Assembly (NCBI GenBank): GCA_018712345.1 | Contig: DVHG01000020.1 | Location: 1-64,000 of the forward strand | Length of the DNA stretch: 64,000 nucleotides | Direction: 5' to 3' | DNA from: Candidatus Onthovicinus excrementipullorum | GTDB lineage: Bacteria > Bacillota > Clostridia > Oscillospirales > Acutalibacteraceae | Part shown: in pieces, positions 31,292 to 39,328 of the stretch | Layout of the letters: every line of letters begins with the position of its first letter | Numbering within the stretch: position 1 is the stretch's first letter | The notes under the pieces: generated by a model | Databases searched by the model: none | What the model was told of the DNA's origin: nothing | The model's input: only the letters and a program-made list of their open reading frames with translations | Position numbers and translations under genes: made by a program

Positions 31292-32101
31292 ATGGCATTG
31301 ACAAAAGAGGATCTTTATTCCTGTAAAATTTTCCTGAATGCCGCGCTGCCCCTCGCCAAGGTCATTGCGGCGGACATCCCGAAGCTCGGGAATAAGTTCA
31401 ACCGCACGCACGCGGTTATTCAGGTCAGCGCGCTGGACCCGGATGCGCCGGGTGGGAAACGCGCCACCCACTTCGTAATCAACAGTGGTGAGTGGCTCGT
31501 CCATACAGACCGCATCACAAAGGACCCGCACATTGAGCTGGAGTTTAAATCTGTTCCGGCGCTCAACCAGTTCTTTAAAGGGAAGATCGGGCCGGCAACG
31601 CTCCCAAAATTTCACGTAAAGGTGAAAAAATTCCCGGACTTTCTGGCGTTTATGCAGGTGCTGCTGAAGATGGCCTCCTTGCTTGGCGCTACGGACGCAC
31701 CGGAGGACGAGGCGACCAAGAAGTTGCTCGTCAAGTGCTACTTCTACCTGATCACCAGTGGCATCAGTCAGCTGAACAAGGCGGGCCATGAGGGCGTTGT
31801 CAATTGGACGAAGCCCAGCCCGGACCGCGTCTATGCGCTGGCGGTGGATGGCCATGATGATATCTCCGCCTATATCCGGATCAAGGCCGGTAAGTCCAAA
31901 GCGGGCCGCGGCAATTATAAGCGCGCGCTCCCGTTCTTTAAGATGCGTTTCCCGGACTATGACTGTGCGCTGGGTATCCTGCTTCAGAAGGACGACCTGC
32001 TGGAGGCGCTGAAGGCCAAGCGCCTGATTCTGGACGGCGCACCGGAGTTCGCCGGACAGATCGGCAACTTTATGATGGAAGTGGCTGCCCTTGCTAAGTA
32101 A
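31292..32101 (+). CDS. SCP2-like protein 2 of the transketolase/aminotransferase operon
   Basis: A 269-aa soluble protein. Its N-terminal half (THAVIQVSALDPDAPGGKRATHFVINSGEWLVHTD...HIELEFKSVPALNQFFKGKIGPATLP) shows the SCP2-like strand/helix order, and the KFPDFLAFMQVLLKMASLLGATDAPEDEATKKLLVKCYFYLITSGISQLNKAGH segment aligns by eye with the helical segment of the first gene. The two SCP2-like proteins therefore bracket the enzymes and may form a complex or handle substrate and product. It starts 3 bp after the transketolase gene. Confidence 0.6.
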   Translation: MALTKEDLYSCKIFLNAALPLAKVIAADIPKLGNKFNRTHAVIQVSALDPDAPGGKRATHFVINSGEWLVHTDRITKDPHIELEFKSVPALNQFFKGKIGPATLPKFHVKVKKFPDFLAFMQVLLKMASLLGATDAPEDEATKKLLVKCYFYLITSGISQLNKAGHEGVVNWTKPSPDRVYALAVDGHDDISAYIRIKAGKSKAGRGNYKRALPFFKMRFPDYDCALGILLQKDDLLEALKAKRLILDGAPEFAGQIGNFMMEVAALAK

Positions 32102-32136
32102 GGGCGTTTCCGCAATAAGAGAGGGGAGAAAATGAA

Positions 32137-32173
32137 GGATTGCCCGCCCGCATTATGATCCGGGCGGGCAATC
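32137..32173 (+). terminator. Strong hairpin between the operon and the TetR gene
   Basis: GGATTGCCCGCCCG - CATTATGAT - CCGGGCGGGCAATCC, a very stable stem without a good U-run. It may terminate or weaken the operon transcript before the TetR gene. A tiny frame (ATG 32132, MKDCPPAL) with an AGGGGAG RBS overlaps its left arm. Confidence 0.55.
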
Positions 32174-32213
32174 CGGTGTCTATGGGGCGTCTGTACCCGA
32201 AGGGAGGGAGAGA

Positions 32214-32873
32214 ATGGACCGGAATCGTTTGAGAACTCAGGGAGCGTTTGAGGGGACCTCGGCCGAACGTCAGGAAAGGATCCTTGATGCCGCGATCCAC
32301 GAATTCGCATCCCGGGGATTTAACGGGGCCAATATCAATATCATTGCACGTCGGGCGGGGGTCAGCATTGGCTCCATGTACAGCTATTTTGAATCAAAGG
32401 AAGAGCTCTTCCTCACAGTGATGAAATATTGCCTGCGCACGCTGTATGATGCGCTCTCAAGCATCCATGTGACGGACGGCGTTGTCGCCGCGTTTGAGGA
32501 CATGTTGCGCATGGCCCGAGCCGTGTCAATCCGGCAGCCAGAGGTTACGCAGATCTATCTGGACTGTTCCTCGCAGAGCCTGGTCAGCCTCTCCGGTAAA
32601 CTGTCCAGTGAGGCGGAGAGCGTGACGGTTAAGCTCTACAAGGATATTCTTGCCAATGATAAGGCCCTTGGCCGCGTGCGTGCCGATCTGGATATTGACA
32701 GTACGGCCTTTATGCTGGACAATCTGGTAATGATGTACCAGTTTTCCTTTGCCTCCGACTACTTTTCCGAGCGGAAAAAGCTGTTTTTTGGCTCGCTTGA
32801 GGTGTCGGACAGCGATGAGACGATCCGTTCCATGGTCGAGTTTGTCCGCAGCGCGGTCGGTGCATCCTACTGA
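32214..32873 (+). CDS. TetR/AcrR family transcriptional regulator
   Basis: A 219-aa TetR-type regulator. The N-terminal helix-turn-helix is RQERILDAAIHEFASRGFNGANINIIARRAGVSIGSMYSYFESKEELF (about 20-66); the remaining helices form the ligand-binding and dimerisation domain. GGGAGGGAGAGA precedes ATG. It follows the operon in the same direction. The two GAGCG-N6-CGCTC palindromes at 27219 and 27258 are likely targets, so it probably represses the operon until a small-molecule ligand, perhaps the substrate, binds. Confidence 0.9.
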   Translation: MDRNRLRTQGAFEGTSAERQERILDAAIHEFASRGFNGANINIIARRAGVSIGSMYSYFESKEELFLTVMKYCLRTLYDALSSIHVTDGVVAAFEDMLRMARAVSIRQPEVTQIYLDCSSQSLVSLSGKLSSEAESVTVKLYKDILANDKALGRVRADLDIDSTAFMLDNLVMMYQFSFASDYFSERKKLFFGSLEVSDSDETIRSMVEFVRSAVGASY

Positions 32874-32997
32874 CTGAAAGAGAAGAATGAAAAAGATGTT
32901 TAATGTGTATTAAATACTGGTCGTTGCCGTGCCTGCCGGACGGAGGGGGGCCCCCTTTTCAAAGTGTTGGCAGGGGAGTGCCGGAGGGGGAGAGCCC

Positions 32998-33615
32998 ATG
33001 AAGCTGATTTACGGGACACATAACAGCGCCAAGCTTGAAGTCATGCGTCAATATGTCCGAACGCTGGATATTGACATTGCAGGGTTCCCGGCCGATATGG
33101 ACGTCCCACCGGTTGACGAGAGCGGCTCTAACCCGCTGGAGAATGCAGAGATTAAGGCGCGCACTTTTTATCAAGTACTCCGCCGCCCTGTTTTTTCCTG
33201 CGATTCCGGCCTGTTTTTTGATGGCGTGCCCGCCGGCGAACAGCCGGGGACGCATGTGCGACGTGTTAAGGGGAACAGCTTGACAGACAAGGAGATGGTT
33301 GCGTATTATGCCGCGATGTCCCGCAAATATGGCGGTCGGCTGACTGCGCGCTATCGGAATGCGATCTGTCTCATTTTGGATGAGAACCATATTTATCGCA
33401 GTATGGACGATTCGCTGTCCGGTGAACCATTCTGGCTGGTGGACACCCCGCATCCTCGCCGGATTAACGGCTTTCCGCTTGATTCCCTGTCGGTCGATCC
33501 CAAAACGGGTCTGTATTACCTCGACTATGCCGGCAGCTGGGCAGAGGAGAGTTCGATCGGAGCCGGATTATGTAATTTTTTTGAGCACGTTCTGGCGGAG
33601 TTGGATCATTATTGA
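32998..33615 (+). CDS. Non-canonical purine NTP pyrophosphatase (RdgB/HAM1 family)
   Basis: A 205-aa HAM1-fold protein: LIYGTHNSAKLEVM (about 3-16) replaces the usual ATxNxxK loop, followed by ENAEIKARTFYQVL, the acidic SCDSGLFFDGVP and GTHVRRVKG. This family hydrolyses ITP, XTP and dITP to monophosphates, keeping deaminated purines out of nucleic acids. The sequence is more divergent than standard RdgB, so the substrate is likely but not certain. GGAGGGGGAGAGCCC precedes ATG 32998; the ORF extension to 32929 is unlikely. Confidence 0.75.
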   Translation: MKLIYGTHNSAKLEVMRQYVRTLDIDIAGFPADMDVPPVDESGSNPLENAEIKARTFYQVLRRPVFSCDSGLFFDGVPAGEQPGTHVRRVKGNSLTDKEMVAYYAAMSRKYGGRLTARYRNAICLILDENHIYRSMDDSLSGEPFWLVDTPHPRRINGFPLDSLSVDPKTGLYYLDYAGSWAEESSIGAGLCNFFEHVLAELDHY

Positions 33616-33617
33616 GT

Positions 33618-33650
33618 AAAAGCAGGCGGCCCGGCCGCCTGCTTCTTATA
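33618..33650. terminator. Terminator between the RdgB-like and bioY genes
   Basis: AAGCAGGCGGC - CCG - GCCGCCTGCTT then CTTATATTT; an A-run on the other side makes it usable from both convergent genes. Confidence 0.75.
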
Positions 33651-33662
33651 TTTGGAATCGTT

Positions 33663-34256
33663 TTACACACTTTCCCGGCCGTAAACCCGCCGGATTGTGC
33701 CGTTCAGTTTGACTGTGAGCAGGGCCGCGGCGGCAATCTTGACTGCATCACCCGGTAAAAATGGGACTACGCAGGTCATCATGGACGCGCCGATCCCCGT
33801 ATGGGTGAGTGCAATATACCATATCGTTCCAAAAGCATAACAGACGATCAGCCCCAGAACAAAGACAGGGATGATATAGCGCATTTTGTTCCGGCAGCGG
33901 GGAACAATTAACCCGATCACAAGCGCCATAAAGATATAGCCGACGATATATCCCCCGGTGGGGCCGGCCAACTTGCCGAGTCCACCCGAAAAGCCGGAAA
34001 AGACCGGTACGCCAACTACTCCAAGCAGCACATAGATCAGCTGGCTGACCGTACCGTCCCGCGCGCCGAGCAGGCCGCCGGCAAGGAATACGGCCAGGGT
34101 GGACAGGCTGATCGGTACCGGTCCGAGAGGGATGGCAATCTGTGATAGTACGGCGGTCACGGCTGCAAACAGAGCGCACAGGGCCATCGATCGGATGCCG
34201 AACCGGTGTGCGGCTCTCTTTTCAGGGGGCGTTTTGTCTGATTTAGTCTGATGCAT
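33663..34256 (-). CDS. bioY: Biotin transporter BioY (ECF S component)
   Basis: A 197-aa protein with about six membrane segments (for example ALCALFAAVTAVLSQIAIPLGPVPISLSTLAVFLAGGLLG). PVPISLSTLAVFLAG, GGLGKLAGPTGGYIVGYI and the LPGDAVKIAAAALL C-terminus are BioY hallmarks. It is the substrate-binding part of an energy-coupling-factor transporter importing biotin. GGAGG lies before ATG 34256; the upstream ATG at 34292 overlaps the promoter -10. The BirA operator at 34313-34344 overlaps its promoter, so it should be repressed when biotin is plentiful. Confidence 0.93.
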   Translation of the reverse strand: MHQTKSDKTPPEKRAAHRFGIRSMALCALFAAVTAVLSQIAIPLGPVPISLSTLAVFLAGGLLGARDGTVSQLIYVLLGVVGVPVFSGFSGGLGKLAGPTGGYIVGYIFMALVIGLIVPRCRNKMRYIIPVFVLGLIVCYAFGTIWYIALTHTGIGASMMTCVVPFLPGDAVKIAAAALLTVKLNGTIRRVYGRESV

Positions 34257-34290
34257 GAATGAAGATCCTCCGTTTGTTTCATTTAAGATC

Positions 34291-34319
34291 ATTATAAAGA
34301 ATCCTCAAAAGATTGTCAA
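34291..34319 (-). promoter_or_regulatory. Promoter of bioY
   Basis: On the minus strand TTGACA, 17 bp, TATAAT: a full-consensus promoter. Its -35 lies inside the BirA operator. Confidence 0.85.
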
Positions 34320-34344
34320 CCAAAAAAATATTAAAGGTTTACAA
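34313..34344 (-). promoter_or_regulatory. BirA (biotin repressor) operator
   Basis: TTGTCAACC - N14 - GGTTTACAA, a palindrome with one mismatch, matching the known BirA box pattern (TTGTTAACC-N14/15-GGTTAACAA). It covers the -35 of bioY. Confidence 0.85.
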
Positions 34345-34367
34345 TGCGCAGGCTTTTCTGAAAGGTG

Positions 34368-34396
34368 TTCCATTTTTCCTGTAAATCATGTATAAT
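34368..34396 (+). promoter_or_regulatory. Candidate promoter of the M16 peptidase-proBA unit
   Basis: TTCCAT, 17 bp, TATAAT; strong -10, weak -35. About 85 nt before the peptidase ATG and divergent from the bioY promoter. Confidence 0.45.
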
Positions 34397-34482
34397 GGAT
34401 TCAATCTGTAAGACACTTTTATTGGCTGATTTCGGGAAACCGGCGGTACAACCATAAATTGATGGGATAGGCGTGATCGGGA

Positions 34483-35751
34483 ATGGAAAGAATTGAGTTT
34501 GCCAACGGCTTCCGTGTAATGCTGGAGCGGGTAGAGGGTGCGCGCAGCGCGACGATGGGGGTCTGGATCGGCAGCGGATCCCGTTATGAGTGCCCGGAGA
34601 ATGCGGGTATTTCCCACTTCATTGAGCATATGCTCTTTAAAGGGACGCCGCGCCGCAGCGCGTGGGATATCGCGGAGCAGATGGACTCCATTGGCGGGGC
34701 GCTCAACGCCTATACGGCCAAGGAGTACACCTGTGTCTATGCCCGGGCACTCAACAGCAACGTCCCGGCTGCGCTCGATATCATCTGTGATATGATCGCC
34801 AATCCCCGGTTTGATGCGCAGGATCTTGAGACCGAAAAAGGCGTGATCCTCGAGGAGATCGGCATGTACGAGGACAGCCCGGAGGATCTGTGCGTGGACA
34901 TGATGTACTCCTCTGTGTGGCGGACCAGCCGGCTGGGTGCGAATATTCTCGGCACGCGGGAGACAGTCGGGGGGATGACGCCGGAACAGATCCGGTCTTA
35001 TAAGGAAAAAATGTATGTGCCGGAGCGTATGGTCGCGGCGATCGCCGGGAGCTTTGACCGGGATGAAGTGCTCATGTGCCTTGAAAAATATTTTGGCGGG
35101 CTGGCGAATACCGCCAGCCCGATCATGACGGAGCCGGCGGACTATCACCGCGGCAATGTGCTGCTGACAAAGGACTTTGAGCAGACGCAGATTGCGCTCG
35201 GTTTTCCGGGGATCTCCGCGACGGACGAGCGGCGCTTTGCCATGCAGGTCCTCAATACGATTCTGGGTTCGGCCTCCTCTTCCCGCCTCTACCAGCGTAT
35301 CCGGGAAGAATTGGGGCTTGTGTACTCAATCGATTTCTTCTCCGCCTCGCATTTGGACTCTGGCCTGTCCGGTGTACTGATGGCGCTGGCGCCGCAGTCG
35401 GAGGAGCGTGCACTCTATGAGACAATCTGTATTCTGGACGGCATTAAGCGCAACGTCAGTGAAAAGGAGATCACCCGCGCCAAGGAGCAGTATGCCGCCT
35501 CCCTCATCATGGGGATGGAGAACACACCGGCCCGTGCAGCCCACATGGGGCGCAGTGAGCTGATTTATGGCCGCGTGCCCACGGAGGATGAGCTGATTGA
35601 GCGGATCCGCAACGTGTCGGCGGAGCAGGTGATGGAGCTCGCGCGGGAACTGCTGCGGTTTGACCAGATGTCCATTGCCGCCGTAGGGAAGGTAAAGGAA
35701 GCGGATTTTTATTCTACAGTTGTGGACAAGGCGTCAAATGTGGTATACTAA
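34483..35751 (+). CDS. M16 family zinc peptidase (pitrilysin-like)
   Basis: A 422-aa metallopeptidase. The inverted zinc motif HFIEH (about 46-50) in GISHFIEHMLFKGT, and the distal Glu in ETEKGVILEEIGMYEDSPED (about 113-132), are intact. The second half holds the non-catalytic M16 domain, with NTILGSASSSRLYQRIREELGLVYSI. It corresponds to the YmxG/PqqL-like peptidase widely conserved in Firmicutes. Probably cytoplasmic: no signal peptide. The proB gene follows after about 40 bp, so it may be the first gene of a proBA transcript. Confidence 0.92.
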   Translation: MERIEFANGFRVMLERVEGARSATMGVWIGSGSRYECPENAGISHFIEHMLFKGTPRRSAWDIAEQMDSIGGALNAYTAKEYTCVYARALNSNVPAALDIICDMIANPRFDAQDLETEKGVILEEIGMYEDSPEDLCVDMMYSSVWRTSRLGANILGTRETVGGMTPEQIRSYKEKMYVPERMVAAIAGSFDRDEVLMCLEKYFGGLANTASPIMTEPADYHRGNVLLTKDFEQTQIALGFPGISATDERRFAMQVLNTILGSASSSRLYQRIREELGLVYSIDFFSASHLDSGLSGVLMALAPQSEERALYETICILDGIKRNVSEKEITRAKEQYAASLIMGMENTPARAAHMGRSELIYGRVPTEDELIERIRNVSAEQVMELARELLRFDQMSIAAVGKVKEADFYSTVVDKASNVVY

Positions 35752-35790
35752 ATTGTCAGACAATTTTTTATGCAGAAAAGGGGAGTTCCC

Positions 35791-36579
35791 TTGTTGGATT
35801 TGGGCGCGGCAAAGCGCATTGTGGTAAAGGTCGGCACCTCTACCCTTACATACGATACGGGCAAATTGAATATCCGCCGGGTGGAGCGCCTCGTGGGCGT
35901 GCTGTCCGACCTGTGCAATTCCGGCCGGCAGGTAGCGCTTGTCACCTCGGGCGCGATCGGCGTCGGCGTCGGGAAGCTGGGGCTCGGCTCCAAGCCGGAC
36001 GATACGCCGGGCCGTCAGGCCGCGGCGACGGTCGGCCAGTGTGAGCTGATGTTTATATACGATAAATACTTTGGGGAGTTCGGCTATCCCACCGGCCAGC
36101 TCCTGATTACAAAGGACGACTTGGAGAATGCGCGCCGGCGCGGGAACCTGATGAACGCGTTTGAGCGCCTGTTTGAGTACGGAGCGGTCCCCATCGTCAA
36201 TGAAAATGACGCCGTGGCGGTGGAGGAGATCGTCTTTGGCGACAATGATACGCTTTCGGCAGCCGTAGCGGAGCTGATCGGTGCGCAGGCGTTGATCATC
36301 CTCACGGATATCGACGGGCTGTATGACCGGGATCCCCGCGCGGATGCGGATGCATCCCTGATCCCCGTGGTGCATAAGATTGATGAGGAGATCATGGCGC
36401 TCGCGGGCGGAAGCGGTACAAGCCGCGGCACGGGCGGCATGCTGACCAAGCTCCATGCCGCAAAGCTGGCCACGGCAGCCGGGATTCCGACTGTAGTCAT
36501 GAATGGGCAGGAGCCGCACGATATTTACCGCCTGATGGAGGGGCACCGGTTCGGTACGCTGTTTACACCGGAGAAATAA
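35791..36579 (+). CDS. proB: Glutamate 5-kinase
   Basis: About 262 aa, first enzyme of proline biosynthesis (glutamate to gamma-glutamyl phosphate). Amino-acid-kinase motifs: RIVVKVGTSTLTY, ALVTSGAIGVGVGKL, PTGQLLITKDDL, PIVNENDAVAV, FGDNDTLSAAVA, LILTDIDGLYDRDPR and GTGGMLTKLHAAK. It lacks the C-terminal PUA domain found in E. coli ProB, as in many Firmicutes. I favour the TTG at 35791, with GGGGAG just upstream; the ATG at 35770 has no RBS. proA follows after 16 bp. Confidence 0.93.
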   Translation: MLDLGAAKRIVVKVGTSTLTYDTGKLNIRRVERLVGVLSDLCNSGRQVALVTSGAIGVGVGKLGLGSKPDDTPGRQAAATVGQCELMFIYDKYFGEFGYPTGQLLITKDDLENARRRGNLMNAFERLFEYGAVPIVNENDAVAVEEIVFGDNDTLSAAVAELIGAQALIILTDIDGLYDRDPRADADASLIPVVHKIDEEIMALAGGSGTSRGTGGMLTKLHAAKLATAAGIPTVVMNGQEPHDIYRLMEGHRFGTLFTPEK

Positions 36580-36595
36580 AAGTGAGGTGTTTGGA

Positions 36596-37840
36596 ATGGA
36601 ATTGCTCAACAGGATTGGCGAGAATGCAAAAGCCGCCTCCCGTACGCTTGCCGGGCTGTCCGGAGCGGTGCGGGACCGCGGATTGGAAATGCTTGCCCAG
36701 GGGCTTTTAGACGCCTGCGAGGACATCCTCGCGGCCAATGCGCAGGACCTTGAGGCCGGGCGGCAGAACGGCCTGCGCGATGCGATGCTCGACCGGCTGC
36801 GCCTGACGCGCGAACGGATCGAGGGCATGGCTTCTGGCATTCGGGAGATCATCGCCCTGCCGGATCCCATCGGGCGGACGCTCTCCGGCACCACGGCCCC
36901 CAACGGGCTGAAGATCCGCAAGGTGACGGTCCCGCTGGGGGTTATCGCCATCATCTATGAGGCGCGCCCGAATGTGACCTCAGACGCGGCAGCGCTCTGC
37001 CTGAAGTCCGGCAACGCGGTCGTCCTGCGCGGCGGCAAGGAGGCGATCCGCTCCAATCGGGCCATTGCGGAGTGCATGCGCCGCTCGCTGCGCAGCGCGG
37101 GGATCGATGAGAACTGTATCCAGCTCATTGAGGACACCAGCCGTGAGACGGCGGAGGGCCTGATGAAGCTCAATGATTATATCGATGTCCTGATCCCGCG
37201 CGGCGGCGCCGGGTTGATCCGCAATGTGGTGATGAATTCCACGGTACCGGTGATCCAGACGGGCGCCGGCAACTGCCATATCTATGTGGACCGCACGGCT
37301 GATGTAGATATGGCGGCGGAGATCATATTCAATGCCAAAACCTCCCGCCCGTCCGTCTGTAACGCGTGTGAGAGCCTGCTGATCCACCGCGATATCGCAC
37401 GGGAGGTACTGCCCGTTATCAAAGCGCGGCTGGATGAAAAGCAGGTTGAGATCCGCGGGGATGACGTGGTCTGTGAGATTTTGCAGGATACCGTCCCGGC
37501 CTCCGAGGAGGACTGGGGCACGGAATATCTGGACTATATCATCAGTGTAAAAACGGTAGGCAGTGTGGAGGAGGCGATCGCGCACATCAACCGCTATTCC
37601 ACCCATCACAGCGAGTGCATCGTGACGCAGGACTACCGCGCGGCCCAGCAGTTTCAGGATGAAGTTGATTCGGCCGCCGTTTACGTCAATGCTTCCACTC
37701 GTTTTACCGACGGCGGCATGTTCGGCTTTGGTGCGGAGATCGGCATCTCCACCCAGAAGCTGCACGCACGTGGCCCGCTGGGGCTGCCGGAGCTGACCAC
37801 ATTTAAATATCTGATCGACGGCAACGGTCAGGTAAGGTAG
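36596..37840 (+). CDS. proA: Glutamate-5-semialdehyde dehydrogenase (gamma-glutamyl phosphate reductase)
   Basis: A 414-aa NADPH-dependent reductase, second step of proline synthesis. VPLGVIAIIYEARPNVTSDAAALCLKSGNAVVLRGGKEA (about 103-140) and the catalytic Cys in SRPSVCNACESLLIH (about 255-270) are present, as is the C-terminal RGPLGLPELTTFKYLIDGNGQ. GTGAGGTGTTTGGA precedes ATG 36596. ProC is not in the window. Confidence 0.95.
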   Translation: MELLNRIGENAKAASRTLAGLSGAVRDRGLEMLAQGLLDACEDILAANAQDLEAGRQNGLRDAMLDRLRLTRERIEGMASGIREIIALPDPIGRTLSGTTAPNGLKIRKVTVPLGVIAIIYEARPNVTSDAAALCLKSGNAVVLRGGKEAIRSNRAIAECMRRSLRSAGIDENCIQLIEDTSRETAEGLMKLNDYIDVLIPRGGAGLIRNVVMNSTVPVIQTGAGNCHIYVDRTADVDMAAEIIFNAKTSRPSVCNACESLLIHRDIAREVLPVIKARLDEKQVEIRGDDVVCEILQDTVPASEEDWGTEYLDYIISVKTVGSVEEAIAHINRYSTHHSECIVTQDYRAAQQFQDEVDSAAVYVNASTRFTDGGMFGFGAEIGISTQKLHARGPLGLPELTTFKYLIDGNGQVR

Positions 37841-37852
37841 GAGGGACTCTTT

Positions 37853-38662
37853 ATGGCTGAGATGACAACACAGCGCCGGGAACGGCGCCGGAGAAAGCAC
37901 CGCTGGGCCTTCCCGGTCGGCCTGCTTATGGTACTGCTGGCTCTCGTGGGCGCCGGAACAATCATTTTCTTTTGTGTGCAGGGTGTGCGCGATCTGGCCA
38001 ATGACACCCACAAATACGATGAGTATCAGGAATTTCTGACGCCCGTCGTCATGTTTGATCCGGACTCCTTTGACGACTTGACGCAGGCCAAGCCGGATCA
38101 GCTCATCAACTGCGCCATCTGGGCTCTGCTCACGAGTGATCTGGAGCCCGATCAATATCTGTCGGATTCGGGGACCATGATCGTGCCTCAGGCCGATGTG
38201 GAGAAGGCGTTTGCCGGTCTGTTCGGTACGGAGATCAAACCGGTGCACCAGACGGTGGACGGGTACGGCTATCAGTTTGCGTATGATGCCGCAGCCGGTA
38301 CATATAACATTCCGCTCACGGGCGTAGAGCCGCTGTATACGCCGCAGGTGGAGAGTGTGAGCCGCAGCGGGAGTACCCGCACAGTTATCATCGCCTATGT
38401 GGCAAGCAACCAGTGGGCGCAGGATAGAACGGGGAACATGGTGCCCGTCCTGGCGGATAAGTACATGAGGGCCACCCTGCGTGACAACGGTGCGGGCGGC
38501 TATTATCTGAGTGCCCTCCAGCCGACGGATGCGCCGGAGGCGGCAAAGGTCCCCAATACCACGGCGGCGCCGGTAACTGAGGAACCAACGACTCAGGCGG
38601 AGACACAGCCGCCGACGGCACAGGCTGAGGCGGCGGCCGATACGGCCGAAACAGCAGCTTGA
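37853..38662 (+). CDS. Conserved membrane-anchored protein of unknown function
   Basis: A 269-aa protein. A basic N-terminus (RRERRRRKHR) precedes a single membrane segment (FPVGLLMVLLALVGAGTIIFFCV, about 20-42), so most of it is probably extracellular. The soluble part (about 50-220) has no recognised fold, and the C-terminus is a Thr/Ala/Pro/Glu-rich low-complexity tail. It starts 12 bp after proA (GGAGGGACTCTTT-ATG) and is probably in the same transcript. Confidence 0.6.
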   Translation: MAEMTTQRRERRRRKHRWAFPVGLLMVLLALVGAGTIIFFCVQGVRDLANDTHKYDEYQEFLTPVVMFDPDSFDDLTQAKPDQLINCAIWALLTSDLEPDQYLSDSGTMIVPQADVEKAFAGLFGTEIKPVHQTVDGYGYQFAYDAAAGTYNIPLTGVEPLYTPQVESVSRSGSTRTVIIAYVASNQWAQDRTGNMVPVLADKYMRATLRDNGAGGYYLSALQPTDAPEAAKVPNTTAAPVTEEPTTQAETQPPTAQAEAAADTAETAA

Positions 38663-38676
38663 TTTAAAAGATGAAT

Positions 38677-38701
38677 GGCGCCGGACCAATGGTCCGGCGC
38701 C
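38677..38701. repeat. Hairpin repeat, copy 1 (GGCGCCGGACC-AAT-GGTCCGGCGCC)
   Basis: A perfect 11-bp stem with loop AAT, just after the 269-aa protein gene. The same 24-nt sequence recurs at 39273-39296. It may act as a terminator, though no U-run follows here. Confidence 0.75.
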
Positions 38702-39272
38702 TCAGTTTGTCGAAAAGCGTATATTTTCGGATTCCCGCTGAAAGGGGCATCCCCCTTTCATGGAAAAGGTCTGTGAAGCAGGGACTAAAAAGTCTGTGGA
38801 AACTGATCCGGCTTCCCCTGTTATGGGAAATGTCCACAAAGCGGACAAAAGGATCCCCCTGCGGACAGGAGTTGTCGCCGCAAGGCAACTGATGAGGTGG
38901 AAATCCAGTCGTTTACAGGTACTTCGTGCAAACCGCAGGAACCACCTCATCCGTCTCGGCCCGTGGCCTCGCCACCTTCCCCTTGAGGGGAAGGCTTTAA
39001 TAGTTTGTGTATATCCTTTCGGCTTCCCCTTGAGGGGAAGCTGTCAGCGGAGCTGACTGATGAGGTGGAGGGCCGCTGTTCCGCATCCAGCCAGCGCAAA
39101 ACGCAGTAGAACACCTCAGTCGTCACGGCTTGTGTGGCTTTTTGTATATTTTTAACGGATGGACAAAGTTGCACCTATCCGTCCTGTCCCACCCCACCCC
39201 ATCTGATTTGCACGATCAGATGATTTTTCTCTTATGTACGTACCTCATACATAAAGTTCTTAGGCAGTCTCA
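38702..39272. other. Non-coding, repeat-rich region
   Basis: No gene is seen. From left to right: a hairpin TGAAAGGGG-CATC-CCCCTTTCA (about 38740-38761), TGTGGA/TCCACA words, GATGAGGTGG direct and inverted copies, a MITE-like palindromic element (38942-39068), and more partial copies to about 39130. The region looks like one or more short non-autonomous elements inserted between two convergent genes. Confidence 0.6.
38942..39068. mobile_element. MITE-like palindromic repeat element
   Basis: A ~127-bp element with ends CCACCTCATCCGTC and GACTGATGAGGTGG in inverted orientation, and inner palindromes CTTCCCCTTGAGGGGAAG on both sides. No ORF. I associate this sequence type (CACCTCAT...TTCCCCTTGAGGGGAA...GATGAGGTG) with repeats scattered in Oscillospirales genomes; that is recollection, not a search. 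Confidence 0.6.
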
Positions 39273-39296
39273 GGCGCCGGACCAATGGTCCGGCGC
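39273..39296. repeat. Hairpin repeat, copy 2 / terminator
   Basis: GGCGCCGGACC-AAT-GGTCCGGCGC, identical to copy 1 over 24 nt, followed by TATTTTTATG. It lies 32 bp from the stop of the convergent P-type ATPase gene. Confidence 0.75.
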
Positions 39297-39328
39297 TATT
39301 TTTATGAATTCTGTATTTTTGCGGGTGC

